A model generated the notes under the pieces. It was not told where the DNA came from. It worked only from the letters and a program-made list of their open reading frames with translations, and did not search any database. A DNA stretch of 64,000 bases from Acetobacter sp. AN02. GTDB taxonomy: Bacteria > Pseudomonadota > Alphaproteobacteria > Acetobacterales > Acetobacteraceae. The stretch spans positions 1 to 64,000 of the forward strand of contig NZ_JAJJND010000002.1 of NCBI RefSeq assembly GCF_029759835.1. Direction: 5' to 3'. The position numbers and the translations under genes were made by a program. Below are positions 53,139-62,446 of this stretch, one piece after another (positions within the stretch are counted from its first letter, which is position 1; every line of letters begins with the position of its first letter).

Positions 53139-55244
53139 TCAGAGCGCGATCTGGCGTTTTGCCGCGGCGATGACGGCTTCTGTCGTGAAGCGGAATTTTT
53201 TCATCAGGGCACCCGCAGGGGCCGACGCGCCGAAACCGTCCATTCCGACGATCTCGCCCGTCAGACCGACATAGCGGTGCCAGCCGAACGAGGAGCCTGC
53301 CTCGACCGCCACGCGGGCCGTCACTTTCGGCGGCAGAACCTCATTGCGGTAGCTTTCCGGCTGCGCGTTGAACAGTTCCTGGCTCGGCATCGAGACGATA
53401 CGTGCAGCAACGCCCTCGGCCACCAGTTTTTCATAGGCCTCGACAGTGATGCCAAGCTCGCTGCCCGTGGCGATCAGAATGACGGACGGCGTCTTTCCGC
53501 TGTCTGCCAGGACATAAGCCCCTTTCGCGACACCGCTGGCCGGTGCGTATTTCGTGCGATCCAGCGTCGGAAGGTTCTGACGGCTGAGAGCCAGCACCGA
53601 GGGCTTGTCCTTTGTGCTGATCAGCACGCGCCAGGCTTCTGCAACCTCGTTCGCATCACCCGGGCGGAAGGTCACGACATTCGGGGTGGCGCGAAGCTGG
53701 GCCAGCTGCTCGATCGGCTGATGCGTCGGGCCGTCCTCTCCCACGCCGATGGAATCATGCGTGAAGATGAAAAGAGACGGCAGGTTCATCAGCGCCGCGA
53801 GACGGATCGGCGGCTTCATATAGTCGGAGAAAATCAGGAAGCCTGCGCCATAGCCCCGGATTCCCGAAAGCGTGATGCCGTTGACGATGGCGCCCATCGC
53901 ATGTTCGCGCACGCCGTAATGCAGGTTGCGGCCTGAATAGGCCCCGCCCCAGGCTTCCGGCTGGAAGGACTCCGCGCCTTTGATGAGGGTTTTGGTCGAA
54001 GGCGCAAGATCCGCGGAACCGCCGATCAGCCAGGGCAGCTTCTTCGCAACGGCATTGAGCACCTCTCCGGAGCTCTGGCGGGACGCCACGCCCTTGGCAT
54101 CTGCCGGGTAGACCGGAATTTCAGAATCCCATCCCTGGGGAAGCTCGTGCGAGAGGATCAGGCTGATTTCCTTTGCCTGATCAGGATATTCCTTGCCGTA
54201 GGCCGCGAATTTCTCTTTCCACTCGCTGCTTTTCCTTGCGCCGCGCGCGCCCAGGCCCTGCTGCACGTGATCAAGCACGCCGTCAGGCACGAAGAACTGC
54301 TCGTTTTCCGGCCAGCCATAGACCTTCTTGGCCCCGCGGATTTCCTCATCACCCAGCGGCTCACCATGTGCGGATGCGGTGCCTGCCTTGCCGGGCGCGC
54401 CGTAGCCGATCACGGATTTTACGATGATCAGGCTCGGACGATCGGTTTCCTTTTTTGCTTTTTCAGCAAGACTGAGGAATCCGGCCGTATCGTTCGCATC
54501 CTCAAGCTCGGAAACATGCCAGCCATAGGCCCGGAACCGCTCCGCCACGTTTTCCGTCAGGGCGATATCGGTGGAGCCTTCAATGGAAATCCGGTTGCTG
54601 TCATAAATCCAGGTCAGATTGCCCAGTCTGAGATGACCGGCGGTTGATGCAGCCTCGCTGACCACGCCTTCCATCATGTCGCCATCGCCGCAGATCGACC
54701 AGACGTGATAATCAAACAGGGAGAAACCGGGGCGGTCATAGCGAGCGGAAAGCCATTTTCCGGCAATCGCCATACCGACGGAGTTCGCGCAGCCCTGACC
54801 GAGCGGACCCGTGGTGGTCTCCACGCCGCTCGTGTGCCCGTATTCGGGATGCCCGGGGGTTTTCGAGTCGAGCTGGCGAAAGTTTTTCAGATCCTCAAGC
54901 GTCAGGGACGGCTTGCCCGTGACCTTTCCGTGCGTGACCTCTTTCACGCCTGAAATATAGATCAGGGAGTAGATCAGCATCGACACGTGGCCGACGGACA
55001 GAACGAAGCGGTCACGGCCCGGCCACAGCGGATCGGCCGGATCATAATCCAGAACATCCTGCCACAGCGTATAGGCAACGGGAGCCAGCGCCATGGCCGT
55101 TCCCGGGTGACCTGAGTTTGCTTTCTGGACCGCATCCATCGAGAGCGTGCGGATCGTATTGATGGCAAGACGGTCCATATCCGCATTTCCGGAGGAACTG
55201 CCGGTTTCCGGCGCTCGGCAGACAGAATTAAGACTGAAAGGCAT
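53139..55244 (-). CDS. tkt: transketolase
   Basis: A 701-residue thiamine-diphosphate enzyme transferring two-carbon units between sugar phosphates. Seen: NTIRTLSMDAVQKANSGHPG, GHGSMLIYS-like GHVSMLIYS, the cofactor motif GDGDMMEGVVSEA to SNRISIEG, and FIFTHDSIGVGEDGPTHQP. GGAGG lies six bases before the ATG at 55244. The N-terminal 22 residues are extra. It is the first gene of the pentose-phosphate operon. Confidence 0.97.
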   Translation of the reverse strand: MPFSLNSVCRAPETGSSSGNADMDRLAINTIRTLSMDAVQKANSGHPGTAMALAPVAYTLWQDVLDYDPADPLWPGRDRFVLSVGHVSMLIYSLIYISGVKEVTHGKVTGKPSLTLEDLKNFRQLDSKTPGHPEYGHTSGVETTTGPLGQGCANSVGMAIAGKWLSARYDRPGFSLFDYHVWSICGDGDMMEGVVSEAASTAGHLRLGNLTWIYDSNRISIEGSTDIALTENVAERFRAYGWHVSELEDANDTAGFLSLAEKAKKETDRPSLIIVKSVIGYGAPGKAGTASAHGEPLGDEEIRGAKKVYGWPENEQFFVPDGVLDHVQQGLGARGARKSSEWKEKFAAYGKEYPDQAKEISLILSHELPQGWDSEIPVYPADAKGVASRQSSGEVLNAVAKKLPWLIGGSADLAPSTKTLIKGAESFQPEAWGGAYSGRNLHYGVREHAMGAIVNGITLSGIRGYGAGFLIFSDYMKPPIRLAALMNLPSLFIFTHDSIGVGEDGPTHQPIEQLAQLRATPNVVTFRPGDANEVAEAWRVLISTKDKPSVLALSRQNLPTLDRTKYAPASGVAKGAYVLADSGKTPSVILIATGSELGITVEAYEKLVAEGVAARIVSMPSQELFNAQPESYRNEVLPPKVTARVAVEAGSSFGWHRYVGLTGEIVGMDGFGASAPAGALMKKFRFTTEAVIAAAKRQIAL

Positions 55245-55571
55245 GGAGAACCTCCGGATTTGCTATCGGCTTATTATGGCGGGAGAGGGACATCCCCTCG
55301 CCCGGGCCGGTTCGGGCGCAGTCTATGCACCGCTTGTCATCATCGGCAAGAGACCAGCTGCAAAGCTTTGTCATTGAGCAGGCCCTGTCGGAACCAGAGA
55401 GCGCCTGACCTGCCGGAGTTGCCTTGATCACAGGTATGTGAATCTCCGCAGATCCCCGGTATCCGGCCGGTCCGCCGTTTTTCCGTCATCCGGCTTGTTT
55501 ACCGAGACATTCCCCCCACGTTCCTGCTAGTGTTGCACCGAAGGCAAGAACAATCAGGGGAGCGGTCGTTT
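55245..55571. other. 327-bp divergent intergenic region, tkt / ankyrin gene
   Basis: It should hold the promoter of the tkt operon (leftward) and of the ankyrin gene (rightward). I saw no convincing -35/-10 pair, operator palindrome or RNA motif. Short open frames in it lack ribosome sites. A TGCTAGTGT at about 55526-55533 could be an extended -10 for the ankyrin gene, very tentative. Confidence 0.5.
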
Positions 55572-56105
55572 ATGAACACCAGCAGCACTGCCAGCGCGAG
55601 TCGGCAGGATAACACCCCTTCCTTCAGCCCCGAGCAGATCAGGGATCTTTTCCTTGATGCCGCGCGCGACGGGGATACGGATCTGGTTACCGGATTTATC
55701 TCTGCGGGCATCGATCTGAACATTCCCGGCCCGGGCAAAGGGCATACGGCCCTGATCCTTTCGTCCTATAACGGCCATGCGGATGCGGCGCGCGCCCTGC
55801 TTGCAGCCGGGGCGGACCCGGACAGACGTGATGTCAAAGGTGCTACGGCGCTGGCCGGCGTGTCCTTCAAGGGACAGACCGAGATTGCGCGGATGCTTCT
55901 GGAGGCGGGAGCCGACGTCAACGCAACCGATCTCCTCGGCCGGACGCCGCTGATGTTTGCCGCGATGTTCGGACGGACGGATATGGTGCGTCTGCTGCTT
56001 GATGCCCGTGCCGATATCTCGCTCAAGGATGGCGAAGGGCATACGGCTGCCGATATTGCCAGCCGGCACGGACGCTCCGATGCAGCGGCTCTTCTTGCCT
56101 CCTGA
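55572..56105 (+). CDS. ankyrin-repeat protein
   Basis: A 177-residue cytoplasmic protein from ATG 55572, after GGGGAG. Residues about 25-177 form four to five ankyrin repeats, e.g. GHTALILSSYNGHADAARAL, GATALAGVSFKGQTEIARML, GRTPLMFAAMFGRTDMVRLL, GHTAADIASRHGRSDAAALL. Small bacterial ankyrin proteins often accompany catalases or other enzymes; here the partner is unknown. hisC follows after 25 bp on the same strand. Confidence 0.88.
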   Translation: MNTSSTASASRQDNTPSFSPEQIRDLFLDAARDGDTDLVTGFISAGIDLNIPGPGKGHTALILSSYNGHADAARALLAAGADPDRRDVKGATALAGVSFKGQTEIARMLLEAGADVNATDLLGRTPLMFAAMFGRTDMVRLLLDARADISLKDGEGHTAADIASRHGRSDAAALLAS

Positions 56106-56130
56106 TTCTGTGTAACTCTGCGGAAAGACC

Positions 56131-57195
56131 ATGAATTCTCTCTGGAGCCCGCTCGTCGGGCAGCTCACCCCCTATGTGCCCGGTGAGCAGCCGAAAATTT
56201 CTGACCTCATCAAACTGAACACGAATGAGCTGCCCTACGGTCCCTCCCCGCGCGCCATCGAGGCCATCCGGGATGCCGCCGGGGAGCTGCAGCTCTATCC
56301 CGATCCTGACGCCGTGGCGCTGCGTGATGCGATTGCCACACGCTATGGCCTGACGCGGAACGAGGTTTTCACCGGAAACGGGTCTGACGAGGTTCTGGCT
56401 CATGCCTTCAGGGCTTTTTTCGATCACGGTGATCCGGTTCTCTTTCCGGACGTGACCTACAGCTTCTATCCGGTCTACTGCCAGCTGTTCGGTCTGCCCT
56501 TCACCCGGATTCCCGTCGGTGATGATCTGCAGGTCCGTGTGGAGGATTTTTCCGGTCCCTGCAGCGGTGTCGTGCTTGCAAGTCCCAATGCGCCGACGGG
56601 GCAGATATTTTCCCTGGACGAAATCCGTCAGCTTCTGCGGGCAGTTCCTGATCGCGTCGTGCTGATTGATGAGGCTTACGTGGATTTCGGCGCGGAATCC
56701 TCTGCCGCTCTCATCAGGGAGTTCAGAAATCTGCTTGTCGTGCAGACCTTCTCCAAATCCCGGGGACTGGCCGGACTGCGCGTGGGTTTCGCAATGGGGC
56801 ATGAGTCGCTGACAGAGGCTCTGGTCCGCGTGAAGGACAGTTTCAATTCCTATCCGCTTGACCGGCTGGCTCTGGCCGGAGCCACAGCGGCGATGGAGGA
56901 CGAGGAATGGTTCCGGCAGACAACCGCCAGAGTGATCGCGACGCGGGAGCGGCTTTCGGGACTGCTTGAGGAACTGGGCTTCCGGGTCTTGCCCTCGGGC
57001 GCGAATTTTGTGTACGTTTCTCATGGTGATCGCGACGCTGCCGCTCTGGCAGCTCAACTGAGGGAAAGGGCTGTTATCGTGCGCCATCTGAAAGGCCCGC
57101 GAACCTCTGCTTGGCTCAGAATCACCATCGGAACCGACGAGCAGTGTGAAAAACTTGTCGTGGCGCTGAGAGATATTCTGAAGCGCAATGACTGA
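56131..57195 (+). CDS. hisC: histidinol-phosphate aminotransferase
   Basis: A 354-residue fold-type I aminotransferase. Cofactor Lys209 lies in QTFSKSRGLAGLR; KLNTNELPYGPSP, NGSDEVLAHAFRAF and SPNAPTGQ are typical. It converts imidazole-acetol phosphate to histidinol phosphate; paralogues act on aromatic amino acids, and as no his gene is adjacent that alternative stays open. Confidence 0.88.
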   Translation: MNSLWSPLVGQLTPYVPGEQPKISDLIKLNTNELPYGPSPRAIEAIRDAAGELQLYPDPDAVALRDAIATRYGLTRNEVFTGNGSDEVLAHAFRAFFDHGDPVLFPDVTYSFYPVYCQLFGLPFTRIPVGDDLQVRVEDFSGPCSGVVLASPNAPTGQIFSLDEIRQLLRAVPDRVVLIDEAYVDFGAESSAALIREFRNLLVVQTFSKSRGLAGLRVGFAMGHESLTEALVRVKDSFNSYPLDRLALAGATAAMEDEEWFRQTTARVIATRERLSGLLEELGFRVLPSGANFVYVSHGDRDAAALAAQLRERAVIVRHLKGPRTSAWLRITIGTDEQCEKLVVALRDILKRND

Positions 57196-57275
57196 GTGAT
57201 CATCCGGCCGTCTCCGGAGCGGTGCCTATCTCGCGTGGCCGGCAGGACCACGGAGTTAATAAACCCGCGAAGGCT

Positions 57276-57290
57276 TTCGTTTTAAACGAA
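57276..57290. promoter_or_regulatory. 15-bp palindrome upstream of an unknown gene
   Basis: TTCGTTT-T-AAACGAA, perfect 7-bp arms about one base, in the 162-bp gap before the gene at 57358. A possible -10 (TATGGT, 57320-57325) lies about 30 bp downstream, placing the palindrome near -45. It may be a regulator site. Confidence 0.4.
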
Positions 57291-57357
57291 TGATTCATCT
57301 TTCTGCCCCAGCTTAGGGGTATGGTTCTCATCTCCTGCCTGAACAGGTTGTAATTCT

Positions 57358-57651
57358 ATGCGCTCTATTCATGGTCAGCTTTCGGACAATCAGCCGATCC
57401 GCCGGTCCCTTGCTGAAAAGCAGAAACAGCTCCGCGATCTGAAGGAAACTCTGGCAACGATGAAATCCCACACCTCTCCCGCGCTCCGGGACAGTGTGAA
57501 AAAGCGGATTACGCAGTTGCAGGCAGAACTTTCCGCCGCGCCCGTTCTCAAGACGGGCCCGAAAGACAAGCCGCGCGAGGCCAGCCCGGGCACCAGCCAG
57601 GACCGGCCCCGCCGTCAGGGCAGCCGTATCCGCGCCCTGACAACATTCTGA
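57358..57651 (+). CDS. small basic coiled-coil protein, unknown
   Basis: A 97-residue protein, not recognised. Residues about 15-58 form a predicted coiled coil (LAEKQKQLRDLKETLATMK and VKKRITQLQAELS). The C-terminal 35 residues are basic, disordered and rich in Pro, Lys and Arg, perhaps for nucleic-acid contact. No signal or membrane segment. It stands alone, with a palindrome upstream and a hairpin directly after, which supports a real transcript. Confidence 0.65.
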   Translation: MRSIHGQLSDNQPIRRSLAEKQKQLRDLKETLATMKSHTSPALRDSVKKRITQLQAELSAAPVLKTGPKDKPREASPGTSQDRPRRQGSRIRALTTF

Positions 57652-57658
57652 GACATAC

Positions 57659-57688
57659 GGGCGGCTTTCCTTACTGAGGGAGCCGCCC
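57659..57688 (+). terminator. probable terminator after the coiled-coil gene
   Basis: GGGCGGCT (57659-57666) pairs with AGCCGCCC (57681-57688), 14-base loop, starting 7 bases after the stop. Only two T follow, so it is weak as a U-tract terminator. It also sits at the 3' end of the convergent WecA-like gene. Confidence 0.55.
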
Positions 57689-58696
57689 TTACCATCTTCC
57701 GACCCGGGTTCTGCCCGCTATCCGCGCAGCGCAGAACGTCCAGATAATCTGCGGCACCAGAAGCAGCGCGATCAGTTTCATGGCTTCAGCGGCAGAATAG
57801 CCCGGCGCCACGATATATGTGCATATCGCGCCCCACAGCACGAACCCCCAGTGAATAAGGGTGATGACCACCGGTGACATCCCCGCGCGATGGGCGATCT
57901 GATACAGATGCCCCCGATGCGCCTGCATGAGGCGGTCCCCGGCTCTGGCCCGGCGGACGAGTGTGAAGAGCACGTCATAGAGCAGCCCTGAAAGCAGCGC
58001 CGGGACCAGTATTGCCGTCGGAAAATATCCCGGCCCTGGCGGCACGACAGCCAGTGCAGCGAAAAAAAGCCCGATACCCTGGCTGCCCGCATCTCCGAGA
58101 AAAATCCGTGCATATGGAAAATTGAAAGGAAGAAAACCGGCCAGCGCGGCTGCGAGCACGACTCCGGCACAGAAAGGGTCGGGCAGAATGGTCAGGTAGG
58201 CGACACAGAATCCTGCAAGGAACAGAGAACCGGAGATCAGTCCGTTCAGACCGTCCATGAAATTGATCGCGTTGGTTGCCAGCATCAGCCAGAGAAACGC
58301 CGCTGCCATCATGGCCGGAGACAGCCCGGATCCCGCCACGATGACCAGCGCCGCAATTGCCTGCGCCAGCAGCTTGGAGGCCGGGGGCCACTGATACACA
58401 TCGTCGGCCCAGGAGAAGGCTGCCAGCCCCGCGCTTGCCAGCCATAGCGTGACGAAATCCGCACTCAGAACCGGCAGCCCGGCAACCATCCGCAGGGCAG
58501 GCAGGAACACGAGCAGCGCTGTCATCACGCCCACGCCGCCGCCTTTGGGGACCGGCCTGTCATGTGCGCTGCGTCCGGCCGGCACATCCATAATCCCGAC
58601 GCGTGACATGATCCGGACCAGCACGGCGGACACGATGGCTGTCAGAGGACAGATCAGGACAGGCAGCGCGGAATGCAGCCAGGATTCAGAGTTCAT
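57689..58696 (-). CDS. polyprenyl-phosphate sugar-1-phosphate transferase, WecA/MraY family (GT4)
   Basis: A 335-residue multi-pass membrane enzyme from ATG 58696, after GGAGGAAAG; the upstream frame is spurious. About ten membrane helices. Active-site motifs: Asp98-Asp99 in WADDVYQ, NAINFMDG (Asp148), ARIFLGDAGSQ and AHRGHLYQ. It moves a HexNAc-1-phosphate from UDP-sugar to undecaprenyl phosphate, starting a surface polysaccharide. It diverges from the dehydratase gene, with which it probably works. Confidence 0.9.
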   Translation of the reverse strand: MNSESWLHSALPVLICPLTAIVSAVLVRIMSRVGIMDVPAGRSAHDRPVPKGGGVGVMTALLVFLPALRMVAGLPVLSADFVTLWLASAGLAAFSWADDVYQWPPASKLLAQAIAALVIVAGSGLSPAMMAAAFLWLMLATNAINFMDGLNGLISGSLFLAGFCVAYLTILPDPFCAGVVLAAALAGFLPFNFPYARIFLGDAGSQGIGLFFAALAVVPPGPGYFPTAILVPALLSGLLYDVLFTLVRRARAGDRLMQAHRGHLYQIAHRAGMSPVVITLIHWGFVLWGAICTYIVAPGYSAAEAMKLIALLLVPQIIWTFCAARIAGRTRVGRW

Positions 58697-58798
58697 GTCT
58701 TTCCTCCGGATGCTCCGCGGCTTTCCTGCCATATAACGGACGGCAGGCGTCGGAGCCGCCTTCTTTAAGGCGATGTGCCAGGCTATAGGATCAGGGTG

Positions 58799-60823
58799 AT
58801 GACATCGCAACGCCCTGAGACCATGCCCCTGATGATACGGCTGCGGCCGTATAACCGGATCATGGTCAACACCCTGCTTGACGGCCTTGTCGCGGCACTG
58901 GCCGCTCCGGTCGCGCGCTGGCTTGCCGCGCCGCAGGATGGGCTGATGCATCCGCTGTGGTTTGTTGCGGGCGGCGCCATCACTCTGGTCGTCAGCGGCG
59001 TGCCATTCCGGATGCCCCAGCAGTACTGGCGCTTTTCCGGCGTGGCCGATCTGGTGCGCATCGCGGGCGCCTCCGTGGCCAGTTCAGTGCTTTTTACGGT
59101 GATGCTGCTCGTGACCGGGTTTCCCCTGCCCGGCCCGACCTTTCCGTTCATCTATTTTCTGCTGCTGGTCGTCTCTCTCGGCGGACTGCGGCTGGCCTAT
59201 CGTCTGCTTTATGGCATCGGCACGCGGGCTGCAGTGCAGAAGCCGGTCGTTCTGGTCGGGGCCGATACGGTGGCCGATCTGTTTCTGCGGGCCATCAGCC
59301 GCAATCCGGCTTCCGGACTGAAAGTGACGGGGCTGATCGGCCAGGGGACCAATCAGCGCGGCCGTCGTATCCACAACGTGCCGATTCTCGGGCACGTCAA
59401 CGATATCGCCGCGATTCTGGAAACGATGAAACTGTCCGGCACGCTTCCTGACAGCATCGTGCTCACCGAGCCTGATTTCCGGGGGGAAGGACTTCAGCGC
59501 GTGCTGGAGGCTGCGGAAACCTACTGCGTGGAAGTGCGCCGCGCGCCTGTTCTGACGGCTCTCACCCCGGTCGATGAGATTTCTCTGCGGCCGGTGGCGC
59601 TAGAAGATCTGCTGAACCGTCCGCAATGGCCGCTGGACCGGGCAGGAATGGGACGTCTGATCCGTGATCAGGTCGTTCTGGTGACCGGGGCCGGCGGGAC
59701 GATCGGCTCCGAACTGGCCCGCCAGGTGGCCGGTTTCGGGCCGGAGCGGCTGATTCTGCTGGATCACGGTGAGTTCGCACTGTGGCAGATCGATCTGGAA
59801 CTGGGCGAGAAAGCTCCCGGCATTGCGCGCGAGGTCGTGATTGCCGATATCCGGGACGCCGGCCGCGTCGATGAGATCATGGCCCGCTTCCGCCCGGCTC
59901 TGGTGTTCCACGCCGCCGCACTCAAGCACGTTCCTCTGGTGGAGGGAAATCCGTGCGAGGGTCTGCTGACCAATATTGCCGGAACACGGATCGTGGCCGA
60001 TGCGGCGGCGCGTTGCAGCGTGCGGGCGATGCTGCTGATTTCCACGGACAAGGCCGTCAATCCTTCCAGCATCATGGGGGCCTCCAAACGCGTTGCGGAA
60101 ATGTACTGCCAGGCGCTGGATGTGGAGGCTCTCGCATCCGGCGTCGCCGGGGCGATGCGCTGCGTAACCGTGCGGTTCGGCAACGTGCTGGGTTCCAACG
60201 GCTCCGTGGTGCCGCTGTTCCGCCATCAGCTTGCCCGGGGCGGTCCGCTTACGGTCACGCATCCGGAAATCCGGCGCTATTTCATGACCGTTCCGGAAGC
60301 GGTCGGGCTGGTGCTTCAGGCCATGGTGCGCGGCCTGAACGGCAGCACGACGGAGAGTACGGAGGACGAGCGCGGACAGAAAACTGACGAGGCGCTGCGC
60401 GAGGGCGGGATTTTCGTGCTCGATATGGGCAGGCCGGTCAGGATCGTGGATCTTGCCCGCCGGATCATCCGTCTTGCCGGTCTGAGGCCGGATGAGGATG
60501 TGGAAATCCGCTTCACCGGCCTGCGCCCCGGGGAGAAACTGTTCGAGGAACTGTTTCACGGCCGGGAAGCGCCCGTCCCGAGCGACGCAGCCGGACTGCT
60601 TGTCGCCACACCGCGTCTGGTCAGTCGCGAGGGTATCACCTCCGCTCTGGAAAGGATCACCGGCCTGGCTCATGACGGCAATGCGTCAGGGGCGCTTGCC
60701 GAACTGGCTCGTCTCGTGCCCGAATTCGCCCATAACCCGACCGGTCAGGATCACGGCCCTCTCCCGTCAGACGGGTCACCTGAACACGGCTTCTTAACAG
60801 ACAGGGAACAGAAAGCCTCATGA
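58799..60823 (+). CDS. membrane-bound nucleotide-sugar 4,6-dehydratase/epimerase (CapD/WbpM/PglF family)
   Basis: A 674-residue protein; ATG 58799 is eight bases from AGGA, preferred over GTG 58775. Four N-terminal membrane helices (to about 140), a first Rossmann domain, then the catalytic SDR domain: TGAGGTIGSELA with the glycine loop, AAALKHVPLVE, STDKAVNPSS and the MGASK (Met426, Lys430) that replaces YxxxK in this family. It makes UDP-4-keto-6-deoxy-HexNAc, precursor of bacillosamine- or quinovosamine-type sugars. Coupled to the DegT aminotransferase by ATGA. Confidence 0.92.
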   Translation: MTSQRPETMPLMIRLRPYNRIMVNTLLDGLVAALAAPVARWLAAPQDGLMHPLWFVAGGAITLVVSGVPFRMPQQYWRFSGVADLVRIAGASVASSVLFTVMLLVTGFPLPGPTFPFIYFLLLVVSLGGLRLAYRLLYGIGTRAAVQKPVVLVGADTVADLFLRAISRNPASGLKVTGLIGQGTNQRGRRIHNVPILGHVNDIAAILETMKLSGTLPDSIVLTEPDFRGEGLQRVLEAAETYCVEVRRAPVLTALTPVDEISLRPVALEDLLNRPQWPLDRAGMGRLIRDQVVLVTGAGGTIGSELARQVAGFGPERLILLDHGEFALWQIDLELGEKAPGIAREVVIADIRDAGRVDEIMARFRPALVFHAAALKHVPLVEGNPCEGLLTNIAGTRIVADAAARCSVRAMLLISTDKAVNPSSIMGASKRVAEMYCQALDVEALASGVAGAMRCVTVRFGNVLGSNGSVVPLFRHQLARGGPLTVTHPEIRRYFMTVPEAVGLVLQAMVRGLNGSTTESTEDERGQKTDEALREGGIFVLDMGRPVRIVDLARRIIRLAGLRPDEDVEIRFTGLRPGEKLFEELFHGREAPVPSDAAGLLVATPRLVSREGITSALERITGLAHDGNASGALAELARLVPEFAHNPTGQDHGPLPSDGSPEHGFLTDREQKAS

Positions 60824-61962
60824 CCGCCGATACGGGACATACCGGGCCCATCGCCTTTCTTGATCTTGCCGCCCAGCAGCGCCGGATCGGGCCTGCCCTG
60901 CGGCAGCGGATCGATACGGTTCTGGAGCACTGCCGCTTTGTCATGGGACCTGAGGTTCAGGAGCTCGAAGACCGTCTGGCCGCCTTTGCCGGAGCAAAAG
61001 CCTGTGTGGGCGTGTCGTCAGGCACGGACGCTCTGCAGATCGTGATGATGGCGGAAAATATCGGTCCCGGAGACGCGGTGTTCCTCCCTGCCTTCACCTA
61101 TACCGCAACGGCGGAAGTGCCTCTGGTGCTTGGCGCGACCCCTGTCTTCGTGGATGTCGATCCCCTCACCTTCCAGATCGATCCGCAGAGTCTGCGGCAG
61201 CGGATTGCTGACGTAAGGCGGGCCGGAACGCTCACGCCGCGGGCCGTGACGGGTGTTGACCTGTTCGGCCAGCCTGCACCCTGGGATGAACTACGGGCTA
61301 TTGCGGAGGAGGAGAAGCTGTTTCTTCTGGATGACTGCGCGCAGTCATTCGGCGGTTCGTATCACGGCAGGAAGCTCGGACGGGAAGCCACGGCCACGAC
61401 GCTTTCCTTTTTCCCCTCCAAGCCGCTTGGCGGCTATGGCGACGGCGGTGCGATCCTGACGGATGATGAGGAGCGGGCCGAACTTTACCGCTCCCTGCGG
61501 ACACACGGGGAAGGCAAGACCCGCTATGAAGTTCTGCGGACCGGCATGAACGGCCGTCTCGATACGCTTCAGGCGGCTGTTCTTCTGGCCAAGCTGGACG
61601 GTTTTGAGGAAGAACTGGCGCGGCGTGAGGAGATTGCCCGGGCCTATGATGCAGGGCTGGCCGGTGCCGTCACGATCCCCGGGCGCGTTCCGGATTCCGC
61701 TTCGGCCTGGGCGGTATATGCCGTTCTTCTGAGGGATGAGGCGGAGCGCGGGACCGTTCAGGACCGTCTGAAGTCACACGGTGTTCCGTCTGCAATATAT
61801 TATCCGATGCCGCTGCACCGCCAGCCTGCCTACCGTCCTCATCATGACGGGGCTGCCCTGCCGGTCTCTGAGGATCTTTCAACACGAATCATGGCTCTAC
61901 CGATTCATCCCGAACTGACCGATACCGAGGTGGCCCGCGTGATCGCGGCCGTCCGGGGCTGA
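60820..61962 (+). CDS. DegT/DnrJ/EryC1/StrS family sugar aminotransferase
   Basis: A 380-residue PLP enzyme. Cofactor Lys201 in FFPSKPLGGYGDGG; GVSSGTDALQI and DDCAQSFGG are typical. It aminates a keto-sugar nucleotide, most simply the 4-keto product of the dehydratase whose stop it overlaps. Together they would give a 4-amino-4,6-dideoxy-HexNAc; a 3-amino product is an alternative. Confidence 0.92.
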   Translation: MTADTGHTGPIAFLDLAAQQRRIGPALRQRIDTVLEHCRFVMGPEVQELEDRLAAFAGAKACVGVSSGTDALQIVMMAENIGPGDAVFLPAFTYTATAEVPLVLGATPVFVDVDPLTFQIDPQSLRQRIADVRRAGTLTPRAVTGVDLFGQPAPWDELRAIAEEEKLFLLDDCAQSFGGSYHGRKLGREATATTLSFFPSKPLGGYGDGGAILTDDEERAELYRSLRTHGEGKTRYEVLRTGMNGRLDTLQAAVLLAKLDGFEEELARREEIARAYDAGLAGAVTIPGRVPDSASAWAVYAVLLRDEAERGTVQDRLKSHGVPSAIYYPMPLHRQPAYRPHHDGAALPVSEDLSTRIMALPIHPELTDTEVARVIAAVRG

Positions 61963-61975
61963 GGATTTTCCATAC

Positions 61976-62446
61976 ATGCGCAAGGAAACTATCTTCGTCA
62001 TCGCTTTTGTCCTCTTCACCTCCGTCAGCGCGCTGGCGATCTGGAGTTTCGCCATCCCGAATTTCCGGCCTGTCACGTTTCCGGAGATCACGGCGGGATA
62101 TATCGAGACCGGACCGATGCGTCACAAACGCGATCTGTCCGCTCAGGAAATCTCCATCGTGAATGACTGGATCAGTCAGCATAAGGAAAGCTGGGGACCG
62201 CTGACCCACACGCCGCCTTCCAGCGGTGATGCGCGCCTGTATCTGCACGGAAAGCTTGACGGGAAGGATGACGATATCGTCCTGACGCTGTGGACCGGCA
62301 TCAGCGCCGCAGACTGGAACAACACGATTTTCGTGGAAAATCCTGACGGCACTCATGTCCATGTCAGATCCGTCAAGGACAAGGAGTTCACGCCATTACG
62401 CCGTCTGGCGGATGACGGTCATTATCAGCGGTCAGCCTTTCCTTGA
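61976..62446 (+). CDS. hypothetical membrane-anchored protein
   Basis: A 156-residue protein, not recognised. One N-terminal hydrophobic segment (residues 5-27) is a signal anchor or uncleaved signal. The rest is soluble, with the even spacing LSAQEISIVNDWISQHKESWGP and a beta-rich LYLHGKLDGKDDDIVLTLWTG. It starts 14 bp after the aminotransferase and its stop overlaps the HAD gene, so it belongs to the sugar operon. Confidence 0.65.
   Translation: MRKETIFVIAFVLFTSVSALAIWSFAIPNFRPVTFPEITAGYIETGPMRHKRDLSAQEISIVNDWISQHKESWGPLTHTPPSSGDARLYLHGKLDGKDDDIVLTLWTGISAADWNNTIFVENPDGTHVHVRSVKDKEFTPLRRLADDGHYQRSAFP

Noticed and set aside
51690-53936. 748-codon open frame on the plus strand across tal-pgi and tkt
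   Set aside because: It is antisense to two clear enzymes and spans their gap; no domain; open only because of GC-rich third positions. Similar antisense frames at 4511-6100, 16424-17650, 39405-40655 and 50040-51611 were dropped for the same reason.
55228-55431. 67-codon minus-strand frame over the tkt start
   Set aside because: It runs through the tkt ribosome site and start, has no ribosome site of its own and no recognisable feature.
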